DNA of 5,191 nucleotides from an uncultured Lachnospiraceae bacterium (GCA_910577165.1 CAJTLX010000077.1:5154-10344), one strand, 5' to 3'. Counted from the stretch's first letter, positions 1 to 5,180 are shown. Program-made: numbers and translations. The notes: generated from the letters alone by a model not told the origin.

Positions 1-254
1 CGATGAAGGGGACAAGACTTGCGCACACAGACGGCAATGTGCCAAATCTTTTAGTCAATCTTCCGGCACAGACCGAATTCTCACTCGGCGAACTCTTCTA
101 TTTCTTTGAGTTTGCCTGCGGTATTTCGGGCTATATTCTCGGCGTAAATCCATTTGATCAGCCGGGTGTTGAGAGCTACAAGAAAAATATGTTCGCGCTG
201 CTTGGAAAGCCGGGTTTTGAGGAACTTGGGAAGGAACTGCTTACCAGGCTGTAG
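1..254 (+). CDS. pgi: Glucose-6-phosphate isomerase, C-terminal fragment (5' end outside window)
   Basis: This is the last part (83 codons visible, frame starting at base 3) of phosphoglucose isomerase, the cytoplasmic glycolytic enzyme that interconverts glucose 6-phosphate and fructose 6-phosphate. The recognisable signature is NPFDQPGVESYK at visible residues 49-60. In this family the lysine of the GVE-x-x-K motif (here K60) is an active-site residue. The segment continues with KNMFALLGKPGFEELGKEL, typical of the C-terminus of the bacterial form of about 450 residues. The stop is TAG at 252-254, so the C-terminus is intact and only the 5' end is cut by the window edge. The ATG at 3 is an internal methionine, not the start. 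A strong terminator follows 28 nt after the stop, so this gene ends its transcription unit. Base composition is clearly richer in GC than the kinase operon downstream. The family call is confident. Confidence 0.95.
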   Translation, partial: MKGTRLAHTDGNVPNLLVNLPAQTEFSLGELFYFFEFACGISGYILGVNPFDQPGVESYKKNMFALLGKPGFEELGKELLTRL

Positions 255-282
255 AATTTTTAGGTGCTTTTTGTATAATGGC

Positions 283-317
283 AAAACTGCCGCAGATTTT
301 TTTGCGGCAGTTTTTTT
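283..317 (+). terminator. Rho-independent terminator of pgi
   Basis: A perfect 12-bp stem pairs AAAACTGCCGCA (283-294) with TGCGGCAGTTTT (303-314) around an 8-nt T-rich loop. The 3' arm runs into seven consecutive T (311-317). A run of four A flanks the 5' arm, so it could also work weakly for transcripts from the other side. It separates pgi from the following gene. Confidence 0.93.
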
Positions 318-471
318 GTGCCGGGAAGACTGCCTCCTACCTGGTCGCAGACCGATACAGGGGAGTTAACCTCAGATATTTTTGGGATTTGCTTATTTAT
401 GGAAGGGAAATCGCCGATATAAAAAATGCAGGTTTCTTTTCTGTTTTTTCGAGAATTTTCAAGAAGAACAA

Positions 472-500
472 TTGACAGGGAAAGGAATTTTTTGTAGAAA
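472..500 (+). promoter_or_regulatory. Candidate sigma-A promoter for the 531-1010 gene
   Basis: A perfect -35 TTGACA (472-477) is followed after 17 nt by TAGAAA (495-500), a 4/6 match to the -10 consensus. Transcription would begin near 507, giving a leader of about 24 nt that contains just the Shine-Dalgarno of the next gene. The stretch between the pgi terminator and this site (318-471) shows no gene or clear structure. Confidence 0.6.
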
Positions 501-530
501 ATAGAGGTGCAGCAGGAAGGAGCGGGAACA

Positions 531-1010
531 ATGATTTGTAATAGTACATTTTATAATGATCTATATCGGCAGGAAATGGGAAGATTTTTAGGTGAAAAGT
601 CAAAAAAGGACGTACCTTACGGGGCAAAATTATTTGCATTGGACGAGGATGGGATGGAGGAAACCACGAAAAAGCATGGAAAACAAAGCCTGTTGGACGA
701 TGCTAAAGCGGCGGGCAAGGACTCTGCGGGGACAGTCCCGAAAACGGAAACCGAGAGCAGAATTATTGTGAAACCGGACGGGACAAAGATCTTACTTATT
801 ACAACGCGCTGCGGTCAGAGTGTACGGGTAAAAAGTCTAAAGCTTTCTGATCCGACCGATAAAGAAAATGAGGGGAAGAACGAGAGGATTACACAGGATG
901 ATCTGGAAGAAAAGGTAAAAAATGGAAATATGGAAACAATGCCGAGTGAGGAAGGAGCGGACGAGAATATGTCAGCGGAGGTGGGGCAGATGGCTTTTAC
1001 CTTGGTATAA
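531..1010 (+). CDS. Hypothetical charged protein, 159 aa, with an IIVKPDG core
   Basis: I do not firmly recognise this protein. It is hydrophilic, with no signal peptide or membrane segment. Residues about 22-75 and 108-150 are rich in Lys, Glu and Asp and probably disordered. The only strand-rich, compact part is about residues 76-107, containing RIIVKPDGTKILLITT and ending LKLSDPTD. That core resembles a motif I recall in uncharacterised Lachnospiraceae proteins (IVVKPDG-S-K-VL, then LEISKPTD; DUF6033-like), a weak match from memory only. The start is placed at ATG 531 because AGGAAGGAG (514-522) sits 8 nt upstream; the in-frame GTG at 507 lies before that site. The TAA stop (1008-1010) is part of the TATAAT of the repeat element that begins at 1004, so the last codons are overlapped by that element. 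It appears to be a monocistronic gene between the pgi terminator and the kinase operon. Confidence 0.75.
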   Translation: MICNSTFYNDLYRQEMGRFLGEKSKKDVPYGAKLFALDEDGMEETTKKHGKQSLLDDAKAAGKDSAGTVPKTETESRIIVKPDGTKILLITTRCGQSVRVKSLKLSDPTDKENEGKNERITQDDLEEKVKNGNMETMPSEEGADENMSAEVGQMAFTLV

Positions 1011-1029
1011 TGTCTGGCGACATTATACC
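1004..1029. promoter_or_regulatory. Palindrome with embedded extended -10 (copy 1)
   Basis: GGTATAATGTC (1004-1014) and GACATTATACC (1019-1029) form a perfect 11-bp inverted repeat with a TGGC spacer. The left arm contains TATAAT (1006-1011) preceded by TGG, an extended -10. The best-spaced -35 (983-988, GGGGCA) is only a 3/6 match, so promoter strength is uncertain here. The site overlaps the stop codon of the upstream gene. If transcription initiates about 7 nt after the -10, only the right arm would be in the RNA, which favours a DNA-level operator. Readthrough from upstream would instead include the whole hairpin. Confidence 0.5.
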
Positions 1030-1095
1030 TGCGCTGATTTGCTTTCGACTGCAGGGAGGAAAGTTTCCAAAGCAAATCATGCGTATCCGCCGGAG
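1004..1095 (+). repeat. 92-nt structured repeat element, copy 1 (candidate structured RNA leader)
   Basis: This block matches 5089-5180 without gaps, offset exactly 4085 bp, 71 of 92 positions identical by hand. Its parts are as follows. A perfect 11-bp palindrome lies at 1004-1014/1019-1029. A long stem pairs TGATTTGCTTT (1035-1045) with AAAGCAAATCA (1069-1079), extended outward across a bulged T1080 by CGC (1032-1034) with GCG (1081-1083) and G1031 with T1084. A small apical hairpin pairs GGAA (1058-1061) with TTCC (1065-1068). A 12-nt bulge (1046-1057) holds conserved CGAC and AGG. The near-invariant tail is ATCCGCCGGAG (1085-1095). It lies 54 nt upstream of the kinase start, so it would form most of the kinase 5' leader if transcription begins at its own TATAAT. 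Whether it is an RNA, an operator, or a small mobile repeat is not settled. Confidence 0.75.
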
Positions 1096-1114
1096 AGAAC
1101 ATATCTGAAGGATA

Positions 1115-1123
1115 TGGTATAAT
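1115..1123 (+). promoter_or_regulatory. Extended -10 just upstream of the kinase gene
   Basis: TGG followed by TATAAT (1118-1123) is a perfect extended -10, the same TATGGTATAAT seen in the strong copy 2 promoter (5086-5096). No recognisable -35 lies 16-18 nt upstream (1095-1100 reads GAGAAC). Initiation here, near 1130, would give the kinase operon a leader of about 20 nt that lacks the structured element. The operon could thus have two alternative starts, with and without that element. Confidence 0.45.
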
Positions 1124-1149
1124 GAAATTAGAAAGGCAGGGGAGAGGGT

Positions 1150-2871
1150 ATGGAAAAATCTAACAATACCACAAAAAATAATAAAGAATCTCCAATTGTT
1201 TTGCAAGCGCGAATAAATTCTCTGGATGAAAATTTTTTAAGGATACTTTCAGATAATTTAGATTATTTAGGTAATCTGGATGTACAAGGTAAAATTAATT
1301 TATACAGTTCGGGTCTTAGCAAAAGTAGGAATACTCTTGCTCATGTGGGAGAGAATGATTTATATTTGATGTACTATACTCGGTTTTTAAGTATGCTACT
1401 GGAAAAAATGAAACCGGAAGAGAGAGAAAAAACAGTCAAGATAATTACCGGTTGCATGGAGGAAGAACGACTTGATCTGTATAGTATCAAAAAATTATGC
1501 GAAGTGATTGCACCTTATATTGAATTAAAAGAAATCCTTTTTTTTCAGGATGATTGTAATTTTGAAAAAGTTGTATCTTATATGCATAAAATTGAAAAGA
1601 CCTATCGAATTTATATTATCCATTATCAAGTACTTCGCTTAGAACATTCTGAGAAAAATAAGAGGATCGATAAATATCTGGTTTCATCGATGGAGAAAAG
1701 AGAACAGTACAATGAAGCATTACAATTAGTTTTAAAGGTATTGCAATATGATGTGGATCAGGTGGCAATAAGAACATTATTTCGAGTATGCAGAAAATTG
1801 AATGATTATACTGCGGCGGAAAACTATATTGATAAACATCCAGAAATAGAGCGGGTTGGAGAATTTAATACTCTTTATGAATTAGTATTTTATTATTCTA
1901 AAATTGGGGATATATCCGCGCGGAATAAAGCTTTGGAAAAAATGGAAGAATGTAGCAAAAAGAGTATCCCAATAATGAAAACACTGTATAATTTTTATCT
2001 TCAGTTTGGTATGTTAGATAAGGCATCAAAGATAAAAGAAAAAATTTTTTTGCGAGAAAAAGGAAAGCATTTGGACAAGATAAGCGAAAAGGAGAAAGAA
2101 GAAGAAACGGAATTAACTTTATTTGATACAATCAAAACCTTATTTGAAGAGCGGGAACATAGCAGGAAATTGATTTCTATAAGCGAATTACTAAAGGGGT
2201 TTGCTCATGAACTAGGACAACCGATAACAAATATACGGTACAGAATTCAGTTATATCAAATGGAGATGGAGAGAGGAGTCGATAAAAAGGAAGAATTAAA
2301 CCAGGTTTTTAATGATATTTTATCTCAGACCTTACGGATTCGTGAATTATTGTCCCGATTTTCTCCTATTGTGACAGAGAAAGAAGAAAATAGTCATTTT
2401 AGTGTCCAAAAAGAGATTCAGGCGGTATTTCAGGAATTTGATTCCCGCTTGCAGAAGGAGAATGTAAATTACAGTGTGGATGCGGAAACGGATTTTATAT
2501 TATTTGGAGACCGGATTAAATTTGATCAGATATTTTATAATTTAGTTGGAAATTCTCTTTATGCGATAAATGAAAATCATGTGCCAGGAGAGATAAAAGT
2601 TGAAATTTTGGAGAAAACTAAATTTTATATAATAAATTTTCAGGATAATGGGACGGGGATAGCACCTGAATATTTAGACAAAGTTTTTGAACCCTTTTTT
2701 ACGACAAAAGAAAAAGAAGAAAATGGAGGTGGCGAGGGGCTGGGATTATATATTGTATGGAATATTGTGCAAATGTTTGGCGGAAAAATTAGAGTGGATA
2801 GAAAGTTTAAGCAGGGTGCCCGATTTATTATTGAGTTACCTAAAAAAGAAGGGAATGAAAAAGATGAATAG
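1150..2871 (+). CDS. Soluble sensor histidine kinase with TPR-like helical N-terminus
   Basis: This is a 573-aa cytoplasmic histidine kinase that autophosphorylates and passes phosphate to a response regulator. No membrane segment or signal peptide is visible. Residues about 15-305 are alpha-helical with degenerate TPR-like helix pairs (clearest at about 183-230 and 238-300), probably the sensing or scaffolding part. A charged coiled-coil-like linker spans about 300-340. The H-box is FAHELGQPITNIR with phosphoacceptor His353. The ATP-binding domain shows the N-box (FYNLVGNSLYAI, Asn464 and Asn468), the G1 box DNGTGI (499-504), the F-box FEPFFTTK (513-520) and the G2 box GGGEGLGLYIV (526-536), all apparently intact. 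The start at ATG 1150 is backed by GGGGAG (1139-1144) 5 nt upstream. The gene is notably AT-rich compared with pgi. It overlaps the regulator gene by 8 nt, so the two are translationally coupled cognates. The kinase call is firm; the signal is unknown. Confidence 0.93.
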   Translation: MEKSNNTTKNNKESPIVLQARINSLDENFLRILSDNLDYLGNLDVQGKINLYSSGLSKSRNTLAHVGENDLYLMYYTRFLSMLLEKMKPEEREKTVKIITGCMEEERLDLYSIKKLCEVIAPYIELKEILFFQDDCNFEKVVSYMHKIEKTYRIYIIHYQVLRLEHSEKNKRIDKYLVSSMEKREQYNEALQLVLKVLQYDVDQVAIRTLFRVCRKLNDYTAAENYIDKHPEIERVGEFNTLYELVFYYSKIGDISARNKALEKMEECSKKSIPIMKTLYNFYLQFGMLDKASKIKEKIFLREKGKHLDKISEKEKEEETELTLFDTIKTLFEEREHSRKLISISELLKGFAHELGQPITNIRYRIQLYQMEMERGVDKKEELNQVFNDILSQTLRIRELLSRFSPIVTEKEENSHFSVQKEIQAVFQEFDSRLQKENVNYSVDAETDFILFGDRIKFDQIFYNLVGNSLYAINENHVPGEIKVEILEKTKFYIINFQDNGTGIAPEYLDKVFEPFFTTKEKEENGGGEGLGLYIVWNIVQMFGGKIRVDRKFKQGARFIIELPKKEGNEKDE

Positions 2872-3286
2872 AATATTAATTATTGAAGATGAGGATATGA
2901 CTGCGAAAACGGTAAAAAAGGCATTGGAATTAAATGGTATGGCGGCTGAAATTGCAGAAGATGGTCAGAGAGGAATTCAGATGATAAAGGAAAAGGATTA
3001 TGATCTTATTTTGTTGGATTTGAAGATGCCAAAGGTAAGCGGTGAAAATGTTTTGAGAGTAATCAGAGAGGTACAGCCCTATGTATTTGTTATCGTATAT
3101 ACAAATTTTAGAGAATTTACCGATATCAAGGCTTTAGTAAATATTGGAATTGATGGGTATGTAAATAAAGGCGCGGATGCAGATTTACAATCACTGGTTG
3201 ATATGATCAAAGAAAAATTACAACCATTTTCTATGGAACAGGCACAGAAAATAATAGAGACCGCAGATATTGGGAGAGAGGGGTAA
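2864..3286 (+). CDS. Receiver-only (single-domain) response regulator
   Basis: This 140-aa protein is a single CheY-like receiver domain. The acidic pocket is E8-D9-E10 in ILIIEDED, the phosphoacceptor is Asp52 in LLDLKMP, the switch residue is Thr80 in VIVYTN, and the conserved lysine is Lys102 in YVNKGAD. The receiver ends near residue 120, and the remaining 20 residues (PFSMEQAQKIIETADIGREG) are a short tail too small for a DNA-binding domain. Output must therefore be by protein contact or by a phosphorelay, which makes the adjacent nuclease the likely partner (inference). The start ATG 2864 is 10 nt after GAAGGG (2848-2853). An in-frame ATG at 2855 touches that site and is less likely, and longer in-frame starts inside the kinase gene are spurious. 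The gene overlaps the kinase stop by 8 nt and ends 7 nt before the PIN gene. Confidence 0.93.
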   Translation: MNRILIIEDEDMTAKTVKKALELNGMAAEIAEDGQRGIQMIKEKDYDLILLDLKMPKVSGENVLRVIREVQPYVFVIVYTNFREFTDIKALVNIGIDGYVNKGADADLQSLVDMIKEKLQPFSMEQAQKIIETADIGREG

Positions 3287-3293
3287 GGGGGGG
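3276..3293 (+). promoter_or_regulatory. G-rich ribosome-binding region with G7 tract abutting the PIN start
   Basis: GAGAGGGG (3276-3283) lies 10 nt before ATG 3294 and can serve as a Shine-Dalgarno. The TAA of the regulator follows, then seven consecutive G (3287-3293) directly touching the ATG. The G7 run is too close to act as a normal Shine-Dalgarno. Slippage in it would change the distance between the real site and the start codon without shifting the protein frame. Confidence 0.5.
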
Positions 3294-3866
3294 ATGAAAG
3301 AATATTTGTTGGATACAAATGCTTTTTTTGAAATATTAAGTTTTTTGGTAGGAAAGAATGTAAGAAGAGATGAGTATGATTTTAATGAAATAAAGGAAGG
3401 AAGATGTTATATTTCTAAAATAACGGAAGTAGAGATTATCTCAGTTATTGGAAAATATGCAAGAGGAGAGCAAGAGGAATGGCAGAGATGTGACAGGATA
3501 ATTGCTGAGGATGGAACCAGATGTGATAAACAATATTTTCATAAAGGACGAAAGGGATGGAATAAGAGATTATGCAAAGATATGCTGAAATTAGTAAAGG
3601 AAATTTTAGATGGCAGCAGCACAATATTAAAAGTGGAGGTATTGGATTTAAATGAAGAAGTTGTTCATTATGCTAAAGAATTTATAATGTATGCGTTCAA
3701 GCATAAATTTGGTTCTCAGGATGCATTTATTGCGGCGACAGCGATTGCTTATTCCACGGAAGAAAGGAGCTTGCAAGTCGTTACGTCGGATAAAGGTTTA
3801 TGTGCGGCAATGAAGAAAAAGGGTATACCTTTTGTTGTTCCAGGAAATAGAATAAATTTAGAATGA
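3294..3866 (+). CDS. PIN-domain ribonuclease with Cys/His-containing insert
   Basis: This 190-aa protein has the four acidic landmarks of PIN nucleases, metal-dependent RNases typified by VapC toxins. Asp7 lies in YLLDTNAFFE, Glu47 in ITEVEIIS (Glu45 is an alternative), Asp143 in SQDAFIAATA and Asp166 in VVTSDKGL. It is longer than typical VapC proteins of about 130-140 aa because of an insert at about residues 57-105. That insert holds Cys66, Cys77, His83 and Cys94, a spacing compatible with a small metal-binding knuckle (inference). No antitoxin-like gene is adjacent; instead it follows the receiver gene by 7 nt, so the phosphorelay may control it. The start is placed at ATG 3294 because the conserved first strand begins at once; an in-frame TTG at 3270 would add a Gly/Lys-rich stub inside the previous gene. 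Expected activity is cytoplasmic RNA cleavage; the target is unknown. Confidence 0.88.
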   Translation: MKEYLLDTNAFFEILSFLVGKNVRRDEYDFNEIKEGRCYISKITEVEIISVIGKYARGEQEEWQRCDRIIAEDGTRCDKQYFHKGRKGWNKRLCKDMLKLVKEILDGSSTILKVEVLDLNEEVVHYAKEFIMYAFKHKFGSQDAFIAATAIAYSTEERSLQVVTSDKGLCAAMKKKGIPFVVPGNRINLE

Positions 3867-3914
3867 AATTATATTTACATAAATATTAGAAGATGGATAC
3901 CGGGGGAAATGAAA

Positions 3915-4472
3915 ATGAAGTTAGCAGTCTTATTTCCGGGCGTTGGCTATCATGTGGATAAACCATTGCTCTACTATGCAAAAGATTTAGCCGCATCGCT
4001 TGGCTATGAAATTATGGAGGTAAAATATGGGGAACTCCCCTCTAGAATCAAGGGTTCGCCGGAAAAAATGCAGCGGGCATTTAATATTTCGTTGGAAAAT
4101 GCTTTGTCTTCTCTAAAGGAAGTGGAATGGAAGAAATATGGAGAAATCCTGTTTATTTCCAAAAGTATTGGAACAGCAGTTGCGGCAGAGACAGCAAATC
4201 AGCTGGGGATAAAAACACGCAATATTTATTATACTCCGGTGGCGGAAACCTTTCAGTTTTCAGTACAGCCGGGGATCGCATTTCATGGCACGGCGGATAG
4301 CTGGGTGGAAACAGGGGTATTGCAAGAATTTTGCGTGACACATGGGATACCGCTCTTTGTTACAGAAAGAGCAAATCACTCGATGGAGACGGAGGACACG
4401 CTAAAAAATATTCGAATCCTTTCGGATATTATGGAACAAACAGCGAACTATATGCGGGAGAGTCAGGAATAA
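3915..4472 (+). CDS. Small alpha/beta-hydrolase family protein
   Basis: This 185-aa cytoplasmic protein has a compact alpha/beta-hydrolase fold. The first strand is MKLAVLFPGVGYHVDKP. The nucleophile elbow is ISKSIGT with Ser84, a variant of G-x-S-x-G with serine in the first position. The acid is Asp128 in AFHGTADSW, in the usual HG-x-x-D setting, and the base is His155 in RANHSME. A complete Ser-Asp-His triad suggests an active esterase or thioesterase-like enzyme; the substrate cannot be told. The start is set at ATG 3915 because GGGGGA (3902-3907) is 7 nt upstream; the in-frame ATG at 3909 is only 1 nt from it. It sits 48 nt after the PIN gene with no visible terminator, so readthrough is possible, but base composition is closer to the resident genes. 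The 79-aa gene follows after 27 nt and is probably co-transcribed. Confidence 0.85.
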   Translation: MKLAVLFPGVGYHVDKPLLYYAKDLAASLGYEIMEVKYGELPSRIKGSPEKMQRAFNISLENALSSLKEVEWKKYGEILFISKSIGTAVAAETANQLGIKTRNIYYTPVAETFQFSVQPGIAFHGTADSWVETGVLQEFCVTHGIPLFVTERANHSMETEDTLKNIRILSDIMEQTANYMRESQE

Positions 4473-4499
4473 TTATCAATTTGGGAGCGAGGTAAAAAG

Positions 4500-4739
4500 A
4501 TGAATGCGGCGGCAATGATAAAACTTATGGGGGCAAAGAAAAATTTTGAGAGAAATCATCCAAAATTTGGAGCTTTTGTAAAAAAGATGTTAGAGCGGGA
4601 GATCGAGGAGGGAACGGTGCTTGAAATGACCGTAACAAGACCGGGAGAAGAACCGGTGCGAGCAAGTATTAAGGTGCAGACCTCTGATCTCGAACTTTTG
4701 CGGGGACTAAAAGAAATGTCGGAAAATGGAGGAGTATAA
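4500..4739 (+). CDS. Conserved-looking hypothetical protein, 79 aa
   Basis: I do not recognise a named family. The protein has an amphipathic, basic N-terminal helix region (residues about 1-37, including NHPKFGAFVKKML). A two-strand segment follows (GTVLEMTVTRPGEEPVRASIKV, about 38-59), then a helical tail beginning SDLELLRGLKEM. There is no membrane segment. The arrangement of a helix, then a strand pair with a proline-containing turn, then an SDLELL helix, recalls short uncharacterised clostridial proteins, from memory only. AGG at 4490-4492 sits 7 nt before ATG 4500, a good spacing. It follows the hydrolase gene by 27 nt, suggesting a two-gene unit. It could be a partner of the hydrolase or a small binding protein, with no evidence to choose. 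It ends at TAA 4737-4739, followed by no clear terminator. Confidence 0.8.
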   Translation: MNAAAMIKLMGAKKNFERNHPKFGAFVKKMLEREIEEGTVLEMTVTRPGEEPVRASIKVQTSDLELLRGLKEMSENGGV

Positions 4740-5068
4740 GGGGTTTTTATACAATATTATTTCAAGGACATAAGATATAATAGATATGATGAAAGATAAA
4801 AAATTTAATATGCGAAGTATTGACATATTTAATAATACTTGTTAAGCGGTTTTTTTGATGGTGAGTCGTTTGACAATTCAAAATTTCAATTTGCGGGAAT
4901 AGCACCAAGATTTAGTTTCCGCAGTTATATATGTGTATATTTGAAAACGGATATAGAAACTTTGAATTATAGCTGCCTGACCAATAAACAACAGAAGCTT
5001 ATTTTGCGCGGATGTGTCATATAAAGGAATTAGTTAAGGAATTTTTTAAAAATCAACAAATTTCCAAG
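4740..5068. other. AT-rich intergenic stretch without a convincing gene
   Basis: About 330 bp with no supported gene. A 7-bp inverted repeat, AAGTATT (4815-4821) and AATACTT (4834-4840), is followed at 4850-4856 by a T7 run, but 9 nt intervene, so it is a poor terminator. A second weak hairpin pairs TGCGGGAA (4892-4899) with TTTCCGCA (4916-4923), with one G-T pair and a 16-nt loop. An open frame at 4839-5024 starts with TTG and lacks a ribosome-binding site. The stretch could contain decayed sequence, but nothing recognisable remains. Confidence 0.5.
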
Positions 5069-5096
5069 TTGACATTTGCTAAAACTATGGTATAAT
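5069..5096 (+). promoter_or_regulatory. Strong sigma-A promoter with extended -10, leading into element copy 2
   Basis: TTGACA (5069-5074), a 16-nt spacer, and TATAAT (5091-5096) preceded by TGG (5088-5090) give perfect hexamers plus an extended -10. Transcription should start near 5102-5104 and run through the stem of copy 2 and off the window. This is the best promoter in the window and the strongest argument that the element is transcribed in + orientation. Confidence 0.88.
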
Positions 5097-5114
5097 ATCG
5101 ACAGATATTATACC
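5089..5114. promoter_or_regulatory. Palindrome over the -10 of the copy 2 promoter
   Basis: GGTATAATATC (5089-5099) and GATATTATACC (5104-5114) are a perfect 11-bp inverted repeat around GACA. The left arm is the -10 of the promoter at 5069-5096, and the predicted transcription start falls near the spacer. Relative to copy 1 the G1012-C1021 pair is A5097-T5106, a two-sided change that keeps the symmetry, while the 4-nt spacer is unrelated. This fits an operator for a dimeric regulator, or conserved symmetry for another reason. Confidence 0.6.
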
Positions 5115-5180
5115 CGCGCTGATTCGCATTCGACCGTAGGAAGAATAATTTCTTCTGCGAATCATGCGCATCCGCCGGAG
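5089..5180 (+). repeat. 92-nt structured repeat element, copy 2 (candidate structured RNA)
   Basis: Same architecture and length as 1004-1095. The palindrome is at 5089-5099/5104-5114. The long stem pairs TGATTCGCA (5120-5128) with TGCGAATCA (5156-5164), extended across bulged T5165 by CGC (5117-5119) with GCG (5166-5168) and G5116 with C5169. The apical hairpin pairs GAAGAA (5140-5145) with TTCTTC (5150-5155) around TAAT. The bulge contains TTCGAC and AGG, and the tail is ATCCGCCGGAG (5170-5180). Compared with copy 1, T1040-A1074 became C5125-G5159, T1043-A1071 became A5128-T5156, and G1031-T1084 became G5116-C5169. These changes preserve pairing. GGAGG (5177-5181) lies 4 nt before an ATG (5186-5188), so the tail might act as a ribosome-binding site for a gene beyond the window; that spacing is short and the gene is not visible. 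Confidence 0.8.

Noticed and set aside
507..530. GTG start for the hypothetical protein at 531-1010
   Set aside because: The strong Shine-Dalgarno at 514-522 is downstream of that GTG and correctly placed for the ATG at 531.
815..1102. Minus-strand open frames, including 815-1102, 81-284, 397-639, 997-1206, 1898-2131, 3079-3318 and 4153-4341
   Set aside because: They mirror convincing + strand genes or intergenic sequence, lack supporting ribosome-binding sites and show no domain motifs.
2687..2863. Upstream extension of the response regulator frame to 199 aa
   Set aside because: The extra residues lie wholly inside the kinase catalytic region in another frame; the receiver fold begins at the ATG at 2864, which has a proper Shine-Dalgarno.
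4734..4752. GTATAA and TTATAC inverted repeat at the end of the 79-aa gene
   Set aside because: Six weak pairs without a following T run; not a credible terminator.
4839..5024. 61-aa open frame on the + strand
   Set aside because: TTG start, no ribosome-binding site, no recognisable motif, and it lies in AT-rich intergenic sequence; most likely chance.
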